Shown: positions 26,107 to 35,482, numbered from the stretch's first letter. The stretch is 64,000 bases of DNA from CALAED01 sp036555725 (GCA_036555725.1 DATBKU010000018.1:1-64000), one strand, 5' to 3'. A program made the numbers and translations. The notes: a model not told the origin generated them from the letters alone.

Positions 26107-27840
26107 ATGACTGCAGCCGTGTTGGGGAGTTCGCGTCTGGGAACCGCGGAGCGCGAGACCGCGCTCGCCCGAATGGCCCAGGAGGAGTTCGACGTCGTCG
26201 TGATCGGCGGCGGCATCGTGGGGGCGGGGGTGGCGCTCGACGCGGCGACACGCGGCCTGTCCGTCGCGGTCGTCGAGGCGCGCGACTTCGCCTCCGGCAC
26301 GTCGTCGCGGTCGTCCAAGCTGATCCACGGCGGGCTGCGCTATCTCGAGCAGTACAACTTCGAGCTGGTGCGCGAGGCGCTGACCGAGCGCGGGCTGCTG
26401 CTGGAGCGCATCGCGCCGCATCTGGTACGGCCGGTGCCGTTCCTGTTCCCGTTCACCCATCGGGTCTGGGAGCGCGGCTACATCGGCGCCGGCGTGCTGC
26501 TGTACGACACGCTGTCCCTGTCCATGGGGCGGACCCGGGGCGTACCGCACCACCGGCACCTGACCCGGGGCATGGCTCTGCGGATCGCGCCGTCGCTGCG
26601 CCGCGACTCGTTCATCGGCGCCGTGCAGTACTGGGACGCCCAGGTCGACGACGCCCGGTACGTCATGACGGTGCTCCGCACGGCCGCGTCGTACGGCGCC
26701 CAGGTCGCGTCCCGCACTCAGTGCATCGGTTTCCTGCGCGAGGGGGAGCGGGTGACGGGCCTGCACATCCGCGACCTCGAGAACGGATCGGAGTCCCAGG
26801 TCCGCGCCAAGCAGGTGGTCAACGCCACCGGGGTGTGGACCGACGACATCCAGGAGTTGGTCGGCGGGCGCGGGCAGATCCACGTACGTGCCTCCAAGGG
26901 CGTGCACCTGGTCGTGCCGCGCGACCGCATCCACTCCTCGACGGGCATCATCCTGCGTACGGAGAAGTCCGTGCTGTTCGTGATCCCGTGGGGCCGGCAC
27001 TGGATCATCGGCACCACCGACACCGCCTGGGACCTCGACAAGGTGCATCCGGCGGCGTCCAAGGCCGACATCGAGTACGTCCTGGAGCACGTCAACGCGG
27101 TGCTGACCACCCCGCTCACGCCGGACGACGTCGAGGGCGTGTACGCCGGGTTGCGCCCGCTGCTGTCCGGCGAGTCCGAGGAGACCTCGAAACTGTCCCG
27201 CGAGCACGTCGTCGCCCACCCGGTCCCGGGCCTCGTCGTGATCGCCGGCGGCAAGTACACGACGTACCGGGTGATGGCCAAGGACGCCGTCGACGCCGTG
27301 GCGCACGGGCTGGATGAGAAGGTGCCGGAGTCGTGCACGGACCGGGTCACGCTGTCCGGCGGCGACGGCTTCCAGGCGCTGTGGAACGCGCGGCACCGGC
27401 TGGCCCGGACGTCGCGCCTGCACGTCGCCCGGATCGAGCACCTGCTGGGGCGGTACGGCACGATGGTCGACGACATCCTGCGCCTGATCGCCGACCGGCC
27501 CGACCTGGGCCGGCCGCTGGGCGGGGCCGACGACTATCTGCGGGCCGAGATCGTGTACGCCGCGACGCACGAGGGCGCCCGGCACCTCAACGACGTGCTG
27601 GCCCGGCGTACCCGGATCTCCATCGAGACCTGGGACCGCGGGGCCGGCTCGGCGCAGGAGGCCGCCGAGCTGCTGGCCCCCGAGCTGGGCTGGTCGAAGG
27701 ACCAGACCAAACGCGAGATCGAGTACTACCGCAAGCGCGTCGAGGCCGAGCGCGACTCCCAGGAGCAGGAGGGCGACCAGGAGGCCGACGCCCGGCGCCG
27801 GGGCGCGCCGGACATCGTTCCCACCGCGACCCCGAGCTGA
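26107..27840 (+). CDS. glpD: Glycerol-3-phosphate dehydrogenase (FAD-dependent)
   Basis: 577 residues from ATG 26107, preceded by GGGGAAG. Oxidises glycerol-3-phosphate to dihydroxyacetone phosphate and feeds electrons to quinones at the membrane. FAD-binding VVVIGGGIVGAGVALDAATRG lies near residue 30; SSRSSKLIHGGLRYLEQYNF, WIIGTTDTAWD and VIAGGKYTTYRVMAKDAVD are family signatures. A frame upstream to 26026 lacks a binding site. The dhaKLM operon in this window produces the same triose phosphate, but is far away. Confidence 0.96.
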   Translation: MTAAVLGSSRLGTAERETALARMAQEEFDVVVIGGGIVGAGVALDAATRGLSVAVVEARDFASGTSSRSSKLIHGGLRYLEQYNFELVREALTERGLLLERIAPHLVRPVPFLFPFTHRVWERGYIGAGVLLYDTLSLSMGRTRGVPHHRHLTRGMALRIAPSLRRDSFIGAVQYWDAQVDDARYVMTVLRTAASYGAQVASRTQCIGFLREGERVTGLHIRDLENGSESQVRAKQVVNATGVWTDDIQELVGGRGQIHVRASKGVHLVVPRDRIHSSTGIILRTEKSVLFVIPWGRHWIIGTTDTAWDLDKVHPAASKADIEYVLEHVNAVLTTPLTPDDVEGVYAGLRPLLSGESEETSKLSREHVVAHPVPGLVVIAGGKYTTYRVMAKDAVDAVAHGLDEKVPESCTDRVTLSGGDGFQALWNARHRLARTSRLHVARIEHLLGRYGTMVDDILRLIADRPDLGRPLGGADDYLRAEIVYAATHEGARHLNDVLARRTRISIETWDRGAGSAQEAAELLAPELGWSKDQTKREIEYYRKRVEAERDSQEQEGDQEADARRRGAPDIVPTATPS

Positions 27841-27849
27841 CCGACACTC

Positions 27850-28479
27850 CTATCCAGCGGTGATCACGCAGTCGGTCCCCTCCGTCGGTGCGGTGCCGAG
27901 GATGCTTCGCATGCCGGAGGCGTACAGCTCGGCGGACACGCGGTCGGGGTCGAGAAGGTGCTGGAGTGTCAGCCCGAGCTCCAGCGCCATGGCGATCGTG
28001 GCCCGGTCCTGTGTGGTCAGGCCGGCCGGCGGCTCTTCGGCGTCCGCGAAGTTCCGGGCCAGGTTGACGCGCCTGTTGTGATACCAGTCCGCGATGCGCC
28101 AGCCGGCCGCGTAGTCGCGCATGCCGTACAGCCAGAACTCCATCAGCAGCAGCGCTACCGGCCGTACCTCCTCCGCGCTCGGGCAGGGCGGCGTGGCGCA
28201 TCGCCGCAGCGCCAGGTTGGCCTGCGTGTACCGGTCGAGCAGGGCCAGCAGCAGGTCGGTCTTGCCGGTGAAGTTCGAGTAGACCGCGCCCTTGGTCAGC
28301 CCGGCCGCCGCGGCGATCTCATCGAGCGAGGCGCCGTGGATGCCGCGCTCGGCCCACAGCCGTTCGGCCGCGTCGAGCAGCGCGGTTCTGGTGTGTTCGC
28401 GCTTCTCCTGACGTTTCGTGGGCTGCTCCACCCCTGGGTCGTCGAACCCTTCGGACCCCCGCTGCGCAGCAGCGTTCAT
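27850..28479 (-). CDS. TetR-family transcriptional regulator
   Basis: 209 residues from ATG 28479, which has GGAGGGGG about 10 nt upstream. The N-terminal HTH reads RTALLDAAERLWAERGIHG, ASLDEIAAAAGLTKGAVYSN and FTGKTDLLLALLDRY. The C-terminal ligand domain is unassigned. It is convergent with glpD and divergent from the broken GMC oxidoreductase, so it may once have controlled that gene or a lost steroid or lipid function. This is inference. Confidence 0.9.
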   Translation of the reverse strand: MNAAAQRGSEGFDDPGVEQPTKRQEKREHTRTALLDAAERLWAERGIHGASLDEIAAAAGLTKGAVYSNFTGKTDLLLALLDRYTQANLALRRCATPPCPSAEEVRPVALLLMEFWLYGMRDYAAGWRIADWYHNRRVNLARNFADAEEPPAGLTTQDRATIAMALELGLTLQHLLDPDRVSAELYASGMRSILGTAPTEGTDCVITAG

Positions 28480-28682
28480 CGAGAAACCCCCTCCCATGTG
28501 GAGCGCGAAAGGACTCGTCGGGCGCTCCGGCTCCTCCGTTTCTGGGATACACCCGAAGGCCATGGTCGTTCCGGCAGTTGCGGAGAGTCGCGGGGAGTTC
28601 GCAGGTAGTCGCACCTTGGGTTACTCGTGGGTAGCGTATGGTCCCGCTCGGGCCTACTCTTCAGTACGTCAGCGATGTTCGG

Positions 28683-28730
28683 CCCGATCGCGCCCGAGCC
28701 CGATCGCGCCCGAGCCCGATCGCGTCCGAG
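28683..28730 (+). repeat. 16-bp tandem repeat, three copies
   Basis: Three adjacent copies of CCCGATCGCGCCCGAG; the third has T for C at position 11. It lies just before the start of the GMC oxidoreductase remnant, where promoter or leader sequence would be expected. Confidence 0.9.
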
Positions 28731-28742
28731 AAAGAGCGAGTG

Positions 28743-29644
28743 ATGTCGTACGACTTCGATGTGATCGTCATTGGGTCGGGGTTCGGCGGCAGCGTGTCCG
28801 CGCTGCGGCTGACGGAGAAGGGCTACAGGGTCGCGGTGCTGGAGGCCGGACGGCGATTCGACACGCCCGGCGGCAGACCGGGATCGGGGGTGGCGGGCCA
28901 GGAAAATCAAGCACCGTGCCACGGGGGTGGCGCACTGCGGCATGGTGCGCTGCCCAAGACGTCGTGGCGGACCTTCCGGTACCTCTGGGCCGGCCCGGGG
29001 ACGACGGCTCCGGACGGGCCCCGCGCTGGGCGAAGTTCGTCGGCTACGCCGCCCGGCACCCCTGGGACCTGATCCGGCTGGCCAACCTGCGGCATTGGTC
29101 GGAGCGCACGGTCATCGCACTGGTCATGCAGACCCGGGACAACTCGATCACGGTACGGCTGCGGCGCGGCGTGTTCGGCCGCGGACTCCGTGCCGGACGG
29201 GGTCACGGCGAGCCCAGCCCGACCTGGATCCCCGCGGCGCACGAGGCGACCAGAATGCTGGCCGAGGAGACCGGCGGCGTCGCGGGCGGCTCCTGGCTCG
29301 ACCTGTTCAACGTCCCGACGACCGCCCATTTCATCGGCGGCTGCGCGATCGGCTCCGTACCGTCCGAGGGCGTCATCGATCCCTACCACCGCGTCTACGG
29401 GCACTCCGGGCTGCACGTCGTCGACGGCTCCGCGGTGACCGCCAACCTCGGCGTGAACCCGTCGCTGACGATCACCGCGCAGGCGGAGCGGGCGATGTCG
29501 CTGTGGCCCAACCGCGGCGAAGCCGACCCTCGCCCGCCGCTCGGGTCGGCCTATCGCCGGCTGAGCCCGGTCGCCCCGAAGAACCCGGCCGTCCCCGCGT
29601 CCGCTGCCGGCGCCCTCCGCCTGCCCATCGTCGACATCACCTGA
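28743..29644 (+). pseudogene. GMC oxidoreductase (cholesterol-oxidase-like), internally deleted and frameshifted
   Basis: The N-terminus MSYDFDVIVIGSGFGGSVSA is an intact FAD-binding start in one frame, and after an odd Gly-rich insert LPKTSWRTFRYLWAGP still matches the family. From about 29010 the match continues in another frame with RWAKFVGYAARHPWDLIRL, HFIGGCAIGSVPSEGVID and the C-terminal DGSAVTANLGVNPSLTI. About 250-300 central residues of a normal enzyme of roughly 550 are missing. The intact gene in relatives stands at this place between guaB3 and guaA (choD in M. tuberculosis is beside guaB3). A product of the second frame alone would lack the FAD site. Confidence 0.85.
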
Positions 29645-29660
29645 GCGCGCCCGGGCACTC

Positions 29661-29666
29661 TAAAGT
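29661..29666 (+). promoter_or_regulatory. Leaderless -10 element of the AlkD-like gene
   Basis: TAAAGT fits TANNNT and is followed by 7 nt and then GTG 29674, with no Shine-Dalgarno. It sets the start of the gene. Confidence 0.55.
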
Positions 29667-29673
29667 GCGTCCT

Positions 29674-30411
29674 GTGAACATCGACGTCGCGGTCACCACG
29701 GTCGAATCCGAGCTGCGGGCCCTGGCCGACCCCGTACGGTCGGAGGGCGAAAAGCGCTACCTGAAGAGCGACTTCGTCCACATCGGCGGGGGCCTGCCCG
29801 CGATCCGCGGCGTCGCCACCGCCGCGCTGCGCGAGTCGAACCCCGACCGCACCTCGATGCTGGCCTTCACCAAGGCGCTGTGGACGGCCTCCGACAACGG
29901 CACGCCCATCCACGACATGCGCATGGTCGCGATCGAGGTCCTGATCCACGCCCGCGGCCTGCTGCGCCCCGAAGATCTCGCCTTCGCCGAACGCCTCATC
30001 CGCGACTCGAAGAGCTGGGCCTACGTCGACGCGCTGGCCGTCAAGGTGGTCGGCGACCTCGTGCTGCGTTACCCGGACCTGGCCGCCGAGCTCGACCGGT
30101 ACGTCCACGACGACAACTTCTGGATCCGCCGGACCGCCCTGCTCGCCCTGCTGCCGGGCATCCGCGCCGACGACGGCGACCTCGTCCGCCTGTCCGGGTA
30201 CGGCGACCTCCTCATCGGCGAGCGGGAGTTCTTCATCCGCAAGGCCCTCGGCTGGGTCCTCCGCGAGCTCTCCAAGCGCGACCCCGGCTGGGTCACCACC
30301 TGGGTCACCCCGCGCATCAGCCGAATCTCCGGCGTCACCTTGCGCGAGGCCGTCCGCCACCTCCCGGTCGCCACCCGCGACGATCTCCTGGCCTCGTACA
30401 AGTCCCGCTGA
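29674..30411 (+). CDS. DNA alkylation repeat (AlkD-like) protein
   Basis: 245 residues. AlkD proteins are all-helical HEAT-like DNA glycosylases that remove bulky alkylated bases. SEGEKRYLKSDFVHIGGGLP, DNGTPIHDMRMVAIEVLIHA, DSKSWAYVDALAVKVVGDL and DDNFWIRRTALLALLPGIR are HEAT-like helices of the family; FFIRKALGWVLRELSKRDP is the usual last motif. The frame stays open upstream to 28927 through the pseudogene, but the -10 box at 29661 points to GTG 29674. It has no obvious partner here. Confidence 0.88.
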   Translation: MNIDVAVTTVESELRALADPVRSEGEKRYLKSDFVHIGGGLPAIRGVATAALRESNPDRTSMLAFTKALWTASDNGTPIHDMRMVAIEVLIHARGLLRPEDLAFAERLIRDSKSWAYVDALAVKVVGDLVLRYPDLAAELDRYVHDDNFWIRRTALLALLPGIRADDGDLVRLSGYGDLLIGEREFFIRKALGWVLRELSKRDPGWVTTWVTPRISRISGVTLREAVRHLPVATRDDLLASYKSR

Positions 30412-30499
30412 CCGGGCTGTGGAGAGCCGGTCGATAACAGTGCGTGTTCGAATGCGGACAGTAGACTTGAGGACGATCCCGCGACCCGAAAGGCGCTCC

Positions 30500-32068
30500 G
30501 TGTCCGTCGAGTCCCTCGAGCAGTCCTTCGACACCGTCCTCGTCGTCGACTTCGGTGCGCAGTACGCACAGCTGATCGCGCGCCGCGTGCGCGAGTGCCA
30601 CGTGTTCAGCGAGATCGTTCCGTCGACCATGCCGGTCGCGGAGATGCTGGCCAAGCGGCCCAAGGCGATCATTCTGTCCGGCGGGCCGGCGTCGGTGTAC
30701 GAGCCGGGTGCCCCGGCCGCGCCGGACGGACTGTTCGAGTCCGGCGTCCCGATGCTCGGCATCTGTTACGGCTTCCAGGTGATGGCCCAGGAGCTCGGCG
30801 GCACGGTGGCCAACTCCGACATCGCCGAGTACGGCCGTACGCCACTCAGCGTGATCGAGGCGGGCACGTTGTTCGCCGGGCTGCCCGCCGCGCAGTCGGT
30901 GTGGATGTCACACCGAGTGACCTGCAGCGCGGCGCCGGCGGGGTTCGTCGTGACGGCCCGCACCGAAAGCGCGCCGGTAGCCGCGATGGAGGACACCGCG
31001 CGGAGCCTGTACGGCGTGCAGTTCCACCCCGAGGTGCTGCACACCGAGCACGGCCTGGCGGTGCTGAAGCACTTCCTGTACGACGGGGCGGGCTGCCGGC
31101 CGTCGTGGACGATGGTCAACATCGCCGAGGAGGCCATCGATGCCGTCCGCGCCCAGGTGGGCGACAAGCGGGCGATCTGCGGCCTGTCCGGCGGGGTCGA
31201 CTCCGCGGTCGCCGCCGCGCTGGTGCAGCGGGCCGTCGGCGACCGGCTGACCTGCGTGTTCGTCGACCATGGGCTGTTGCGCAAGGGCGAGGCCGAGCAG
31301 GTCGAGAAGGACTTCGTCGCGGCGACCGGCGTCGACCTGCACGTCGTCGACGCGCAGGACCGGTTCCTCGACGCGCTCGCGGATGTGACCGACCCCGAGG
31401 AGAAGCGCAAGATCATCGGTCGCGAGTTCATCCGGGTCTTCGAGGACGCCGCGCGCGAGATCGCTGCGGGCGGCGACGTGGAGTTCCTGGTGCAGGGCAC
31501 GCTGTACCCGGACGTCGTCGAGTCCGGCGGCGGCACCGGCGCGGCCAACATCAAGTCCCACCACAATGTCGGCGGGCTGCCCGACGACCTCCGGTTCGAG
31601 CTCGTCGAACCGCTCCGTACGCTGTTCAAAGACGAGGTGCGGGCGCTGGGGGAGCAGCTCGGGCTGCCGCCCGAGATCGTCTGGCGGCACCCGTTCCCCG
31701 GACCCGGCCTGGCGATCCGCGTCATCGGCGCCGTCTCGCGCGACCGCCTCGACATCCTGCGGGAGGCCGACGCCATCGCCCGCGAGGAGGTGACGAAGGC
31801 CGGGCTCGACCGCGACATCTGGCAGTTCCCCGTCGTGCTGCTGGCCGACGTCCGCTCCGTCGGGGTGCAGGGCGACGGCCGCACGTACGGGCATCCCGTC
31901 GTGCTGCGGCCGGTGACCAGCGAAGACGCGATGACCGCCGACTGGGCGCGGCTGCCGTCCGACGTGCTGCAGGGCATCTCGACCCGCATCACCAACGAGG
32001 TCCGTGAGATCAACCGCGTCGTCGTCGACATCACGAGCAAGCCGCCCGGCACCATCGAATGGGAATAG
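30500..32068 (+). CDS. guaA: GMP synthase (glutamine-hydrolysing)
   Basis: 522 residues. Converts XMP to GMP with glutamine and ATP. The class I glutaminase domain has LVVDFGAQYAQLIARRVRE, the catalytic cysteine in LGICYGFQVMA, and QFHPEVLHTEHG. The ATP pyrophosphatase P-loop is GLSGGVDSAVAAALV near residue 232. The C-terminal dimerisation domain begins at HPFPGPGLAIRV. GTG 30500 is preceded by AAAGGCG. TAGACT at 30462 is a possible -10 box. It completes the guaB-guaA route in this window. Confidence 0.97.
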   Translation: MSVESLEQSFDTVLVVDFGAQYAQLIARRVRECHVFSEIVPSTMPVAEMLAKRPKAIILSGGPASVYEPGAPAAPDGLFESGVPMLGICYGFQVMAQELGGTVANSDIAEYGRTPLSVIEAGTLFAGLPAAQSVWMSHRVTCSAAPAGFVVTARTESAPVAAMEDTARSLYGVQFHPEVLHTEHGLAVLKHFLYDGAGCRPSWTMVNIAEEAIDAVRAQVGDKRAICGLSGGVDSAVAAALVQRAVGDRLTCVFVDHGLLRKGEAEQVEKDFVAATGVDLHVVDAQDRFLDALADVTDPEEKRKIIGREFIRVFEDAAREIAAGGDVEFLVQGTLYPDVVESGGGTGAANIKSHHNVGGLPDDLRFELVEPLRTLFKDEVRALGEQLGLPPEIVWRHPFPGPGLAIRVIGAVSRDRLDILREADAIAREEVTKAGLDRDIWQFPVVLLADVRSVGVQGDGRTYGHPVVLRPVTSEDAMTADWARLPSDVLQGISTRITNEVREINRVVVDITSKPPGTIEWE

Positions 32069-32089
32069 CCCCACTTAATGTGGGCAGGG

Positions 32090-32118
32090 TTGCGACCGTG
32101 ACGAATTCTGCCTAGCTT
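32090..32118 (+). promoter_or_regulatory. Sigma-A-like promoter before the methyltransferase
   Basis: TTGCGA (32090-32095), 17-nt gap, TAGCTT (32113-32118). Transcription would start near 32125, leaving over 100 nt before GTG 32238, unless translation starts at TTG 32127. Confidence 0.5.
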
Positions 32119-32237
32119 GGACCCCCTTGCCTACGAAACGGAAGCGCGACGCGACGTGCCGTCCGCGCTCCCTAGCCCCCGACCCATCGACGAGCCGAAC
32201 GAGTAGGACTTCGACGAGCAGGATTGGAACGCGCCTC

Positions 32238-33161
32238 GTGACGGTGACGAACGCGACTCCCCTGACCGCCACCACGACATCCCAGCCCGCCCCGACAAAC
32301 CTCGACGAGATCCCGGGCTGGTTCTCCTGGATCGACCAGCAGCTGTTCACCTGGTTCCTGCACCGGCAAGAACGTGCCGAGACGCCCGGTGACCTGCTGG
32401 AGCTCGGCGCCTACCTGGGCAAGAGCGCCGTTCTTATGGGCGACCACGTGCGCGACGACGAGTCGTTCACGGTGTGCGACCTGTTCGACTCCGACCCGCC
32501 CGACACGGCCAACCAGACCGAGATGCGCCGGTCGTACCGCACGCTGACCCGCGACGGCTTCGAGCGCAACTACCTGGCCTTCCATGACGATCTGCCCACG
32601 ATCGTGCAGGCCCCGACGTCCGAGATCCTCGACCACGTCGCGGCCCGGTCGTGCCGGTTCGTGCATATCGACGCGTCGCACCTGTACGAGCACGTGGACG
32701 GCGACATCGAGGCCGCCCACGACCTGTTGCGCCCCGATGGCACCCTGGTCTGCGACGACTACCGCGAGCATCACACGCCCGGCGTCGCCGCCGCCGTGTG
32801 GCACAAGGTGGTCGAGGGCGCGCTGCGGCCGATCTGCGGCACCCCGAAGAAGCTGTACGCGACCTGGGACGACCCCAGGCCGATCCAGGACGACCTGATC
32901 GACTGGCTGCGATCGCACGACGAGGACTGCTGGCACCAGGTCCAGAGCGTCGCCGGGCACCGGCTGGTGCTGGTCAACCGGCAACGCCAGAAGCAGGACA
33001 ACGAGGTCAAGCGACTCCAGCGGGAGCTCGACCGCGAACAGCGAGCCCGCCGCACCAAGCAGCAGGAGCTGGAAGCGGTGCGCGGCTCGGTGAGCTTCCG
33101 CGTCGGCCGCGCCGTGACCGCTCCGCTCCGTCTCCTCGCCGCCCGCCGCCGCTCGTCATAA
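32238..33161 (+). CDS. Class I SAM-dependent methyltransferase (Methyltransf_24-like)
   Basis: 307 residues. LLELGAYLGKSAVLMGDHV is the SAM-binding motif I near residue 60, and FVHIDASHLYEHVDGDIEA with LLRPDGTLVCDDYREHHTPG are motifs of the Methyltransf_24 type seen with polysaccharide or glycan genes. A basic coiled segment (about residues 245-285) and GSVSFRVGRAVTAPLRLLA end the protein; this tail also ends many cell-surface glycosyltransferases. The frame is open to TTG 32127, which would add 37 Arg/Thr-rich residues. A glycosyltransferase remnant lies next to it. Confidence 0.75.
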   Translation: MTVTNATPLTATTTSQPAPTNLDEIPGWFSWIDQQLFTWFLHRQERAETPGDLLELGAYLGKSAVLMGDHVRDDESFTVCDLFDSDPPDTANQTEMRRSYRTLTRDGFERNYLAFHDDLPTIVQAPTSEILDHVAARSCRFVHIDASHLYEHVDGDIEAAHDLLRPDGTLVCDDYREHHTPGVAAAVWHKVVEGALRPICGTPKKLYATWDDPRPIQDDLIDWLRSHDEDCWHQVQSVAGHRLVLVNRQRQKQDNEVKRLQRELDREQRARRTKQQELEAVRGSVSFRVGRAVTAPLRLLAARRRSS

Positions 33162-33183
33162 CGCCCGCGCTCGTCCGGCTGTG

Positions 33184-33522
33184 TCAGTACGGTTCGAGGC
33201 GCAGGCGGTCGTATGGGCGCGGGACCCGGAGTCGCCGGCAGCGGATCACCAGCGTGCCGTGGTCGGTGAAGACCGGGCAGATCACGATCGGCTCGTCCCC
33301 AGCCGTGGTCTGGGCCGGAAAGGACTCGTCCACCGCGCCCGGGCGGCGGCCGAGCGGCAGCGAGACGTGCGCGCCGATCAGGTATGCGTCCCAGTGCTCG
33401 GCCGGCAGCGAACGCCCGGGTGCGAAGGAGGCGATCCTGATCTCGACCGCGAAGCGATGCCCGTCGGCCCTCACCTCGTAGTCGCGGTGCGCCGTCCGTC
33501 GCCGGCAGCCCCGGGCCATGGA
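33184..33522 (-). CDS. Hypothetical protein or gene fragment
   Basis: About 112 residues from a possible ATG at 33522. It has YEVRADGHRFAVEIRIASF, SLPAEHWDAYLIGAHVSLPL and DHGTLVIRCRRLRVPRPYD, with codon use like real genes. I do not recognise a family. It partly overlaps, in another frame, the end of the glycosyltransferase remnant upstream, and no binding site was seen, so it may be the 3' piece of a broken gene. Confidence 0.4.
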   Translation of the reverse strand, partial: SMARGCRRRTAHRDYEVRADGHRFAVEIRIASFAPGRSLPAEHWDAYLIGAHVSLPLGRRPGAVDESFPAQTTAGDEPIVICPVFTDHGTLVIRCRRLRVPRPYDRLRLEPY

Positions 33523-33976
33523 AGGGTGTGTGCCGCAGTGCCCAGAGTCCAAGCGCGACGAGGACGGGCAGCGCACACCACATCAGCACGGCCCCGGCCG
33601 TGTAGTCGCCGCAGTGCGGCTGCCAGGCCCCGCGCATCAGGTTTCCACTGCTGAAGCTCTGTAGCTGCCGGAGCGCCACGAACTGCAGGCCACCCGCGTT
33701 CACCTTGTCGATCTGCTCGAACCGGCCGAGCAGCCCGCCGAACCGTACGTACGACTCGACGACCCAGGGTGCCCAGCCGACCGCGGTACCGGCGAGGATG
33801 GCGAGCAGCGGAGCGACCCGGTGCCACGGCCGGTACAGGATCGCCGCCGCGCCCAGCGGCAGCAGCGCCCAGACCGCGTCCAGCGGGCGGATGAGCGACA
33901 TCACGGCGAACGCCGCCGCGATCCCGGTGAGCGGCCCGCCGAATCTCGATCGTGTCCATGATCCCCCCGAATACAT
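33480..33976 (-). pseudogene. Remnant of a GT-C type membrane glycosyltransferase
   Basis: Minus-strand frame from 33976 encodes several membrane segments: AFAVMSLIRPLDAVWALLPL, APLLAILAGTAVGWAPWVV and GAVLMWCALPVLVALGLWAL, with ESYVRFGGLLGRFEQIDKV between them. This matches the middle of actinobacterial family-39-like glycosyltransferases, which have about 450 residues and catalytic acids near the N-terminus. Both the N-terminal part and the C-terminal part are missing, and the frame then drifts into unrelated sequence. Confidence 0.65.
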
Positions 33977-34024
33977 TGATGACGCTGAGTATTCAAGCAG
34001 ACGCGTACGGTTCGCGGGTGCAGG

Positions 34025-35281
34025 TCAGGTGACGCGCGTCCGCTCGGCGGGGAACCGTTCGTACGACTTGGTCTCGACGATCTCGCGGAGCCGGCTCAAC
34101 GCCTCCCAGACGTCCGCGAACCGCGTGTAGGCGGGGGCGGGCCCGAGCCGGAGCCGGTCCGGCGTTCGGTAGTCGGGGATGACGTCCACGGCGATCAGGG
34201 CCTGGGTGAGCCGCCACGCCTCCGGGTGCCGCAGCGCCACGTGTGAGCCGCGCCGGGCCGGATCGCGCGGCGTGGCCAGGGTGAGGCCGGGCAGCCATGC
34301 GCCGGCGAGCTCGATCAGGTACGACGTGAGCGCACTGCCCTTGGCGCGCAGCCGGTCGATGCCCGCATCGGCGAGCGGCCGGACACCCTCCTCGACCGCC
34401 GCGATGCCCAGGATCGACGGGGTGGCCGTGGTGAACCGGGCGATCGTCGGCTCCGGGTCGTACGACGGGCCCATCGCGAACTGGTCGCGCTGCCCGAACC
34501 AGCCCCAGATCGGCTGCCGCAACGCCGCCTGCAGACCACGCCGCACGTACAGGAACGCGGGCGCGCCCGGTCCCGCGTTGAGATACTTGTACGTACAGCC
34601 GACGGCGAGATCGGAGCCGGTGGCGTCCAGCTCGATCGGCACGGCCCCGGCCGCGTGGCACAGGTCCCACAGCACCAGCGCGCCCCGGTCGTGCACGAGG
34701 TCGTTGACCGCGCCCATGTCGAGCAGCGCCCCGGAGCGGTACGCCACGTGCGACAGGCTGACCAGCGCGGTGTCGGCGTCGACGGCCTCGCGCAGCGCCG
34801 CCAAGGACAAGCCCTGGTCCATGTCGGCGTGGATCATCCGCAGCTCCAGCCCGCGCTGTGCCGCGATGCCCTCGAAGACGTACCGATCGGTCGGGAAGTT
34901 GTCGTCGTCGGTGACGATCACCCTCCGGTCGGGGCGGGCGTCGAGCGCGGCCACGGCCAGCTTGTAGAGGTTGGCCGTCGTCGTGTCCGACACGACGACC
35001 TGGCCCGCGGCTGCCCCCAGCAGCGCGGCGCCGAGCCGGTCGCCGACCCGCACCGGCTGCTCGACCCAGCGCGACCACGACCGGATGAGACCGTGACCCC
35101 ACTCCCGCTCGACGACCTCGGCCAGCCGCCGGGTGGCGGCCTTCGGGAGCCGTCCCAGCGAGTTCCCGTCGAGATAGATCAGCCCCGAGTCGTCATGGAC
35201 GAACTGCTCGCGTAGGTAGGCGATCGGGTCATCCGCGTCGAGCTCCAGGGCGTACGCCCGCTCCGTTGAGAAGGCACTCAC
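34025..35281 (-). CDS. kynU: Kynureninase
   Basis: 418 residues. PLP enzyme that cleaves kynurenine to anthranilate and alanine in tryptophan breakdown. FVHDDSGLIYLDGNSLGRLP at the N-terminus, WGHGLIRSWSRWVEQPVRVG, LVLWDLCHAAGAVPIEL, and the PLP lysine in GCTYKYLNAGPGAPAFLY are family hallmarks. GTG 35281 is set by a leaderless -10 box at 35294-35289. Tryptophan dioxygenase and formamidase are not in this window, so it acts apart from its pathway partners. Confidence 0.94.
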   Translation of the reverse strand: MSAFSTERAYALELDADDPIAYLREQFVHDDSGLIYLDGNSLGRLPKAATRRLAEVVEREWGHGLIRSWSRWVEQPVRVGDRLGAALLGAAAGQVVVSDTTTANLYKLAVAALDARPDRRVIVTDDDNFPTDRYVFEGIAAQRGLELRMIHADMDQGLSLAALREAVDADTALVSLSHVAYRSGALLDMGAVNDLVHDRGALVLWDLCHAAGAVPIELDATGSDLAVGCTYKYLNAGPGAPAFLYVRRGLQAALRQPIWGWFGQRDQFAMGPSYDPEPTIARFTTATPSILGIAAVEEGVRPLADAGIDRLRAKGSALTSYLIELAGAWLPGLTLATPRDPARRGSHVALRHPEAWRLTQALIAVDVIPDYRTPDRLRLGPAPAYTRFADVWEALSRLREIVETKSYERFPAERTRVT

Positions 35282-35288
35282 AGGCCCG

Positions 35289-35294
35289 ACTCTA
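35289..35294 (-). promoter_or_regulatory. Leaderless -10 element of kynU
   Basis: On the minus strand TAGAGT is followed by 7 nt and GTG 35281. No Shine-Dalgarno precedes the GTG. Confidence 0.5.
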
Positions 35295-35482
35295 GGCGGC
35301 ACAGGCACGCCAAATCAGTCTCGTGATCGGGTGTCGTCTCGGCAAAGACCGTTTCGGGCCGGCCCGCCGGAGCAATCGACGGGAGTGTGCTTGGCCGCCG
35401 CGCTGGCGGTGCCACTGCTGCGGGACCCTGCTACGGGACCTGCTGCGGAACGCCGCGCGACGGGCCGGCACGGTCAAGAACG

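Noticed and set aside
28418..29644. A single 408-codon gene spanning the TetR promoter and the GMC C-terminus
   Set aside because: Its first 190 residues are not gene-like and overlap the divergent TetR start; only the end matches GMC oxidoreductases in this frame.
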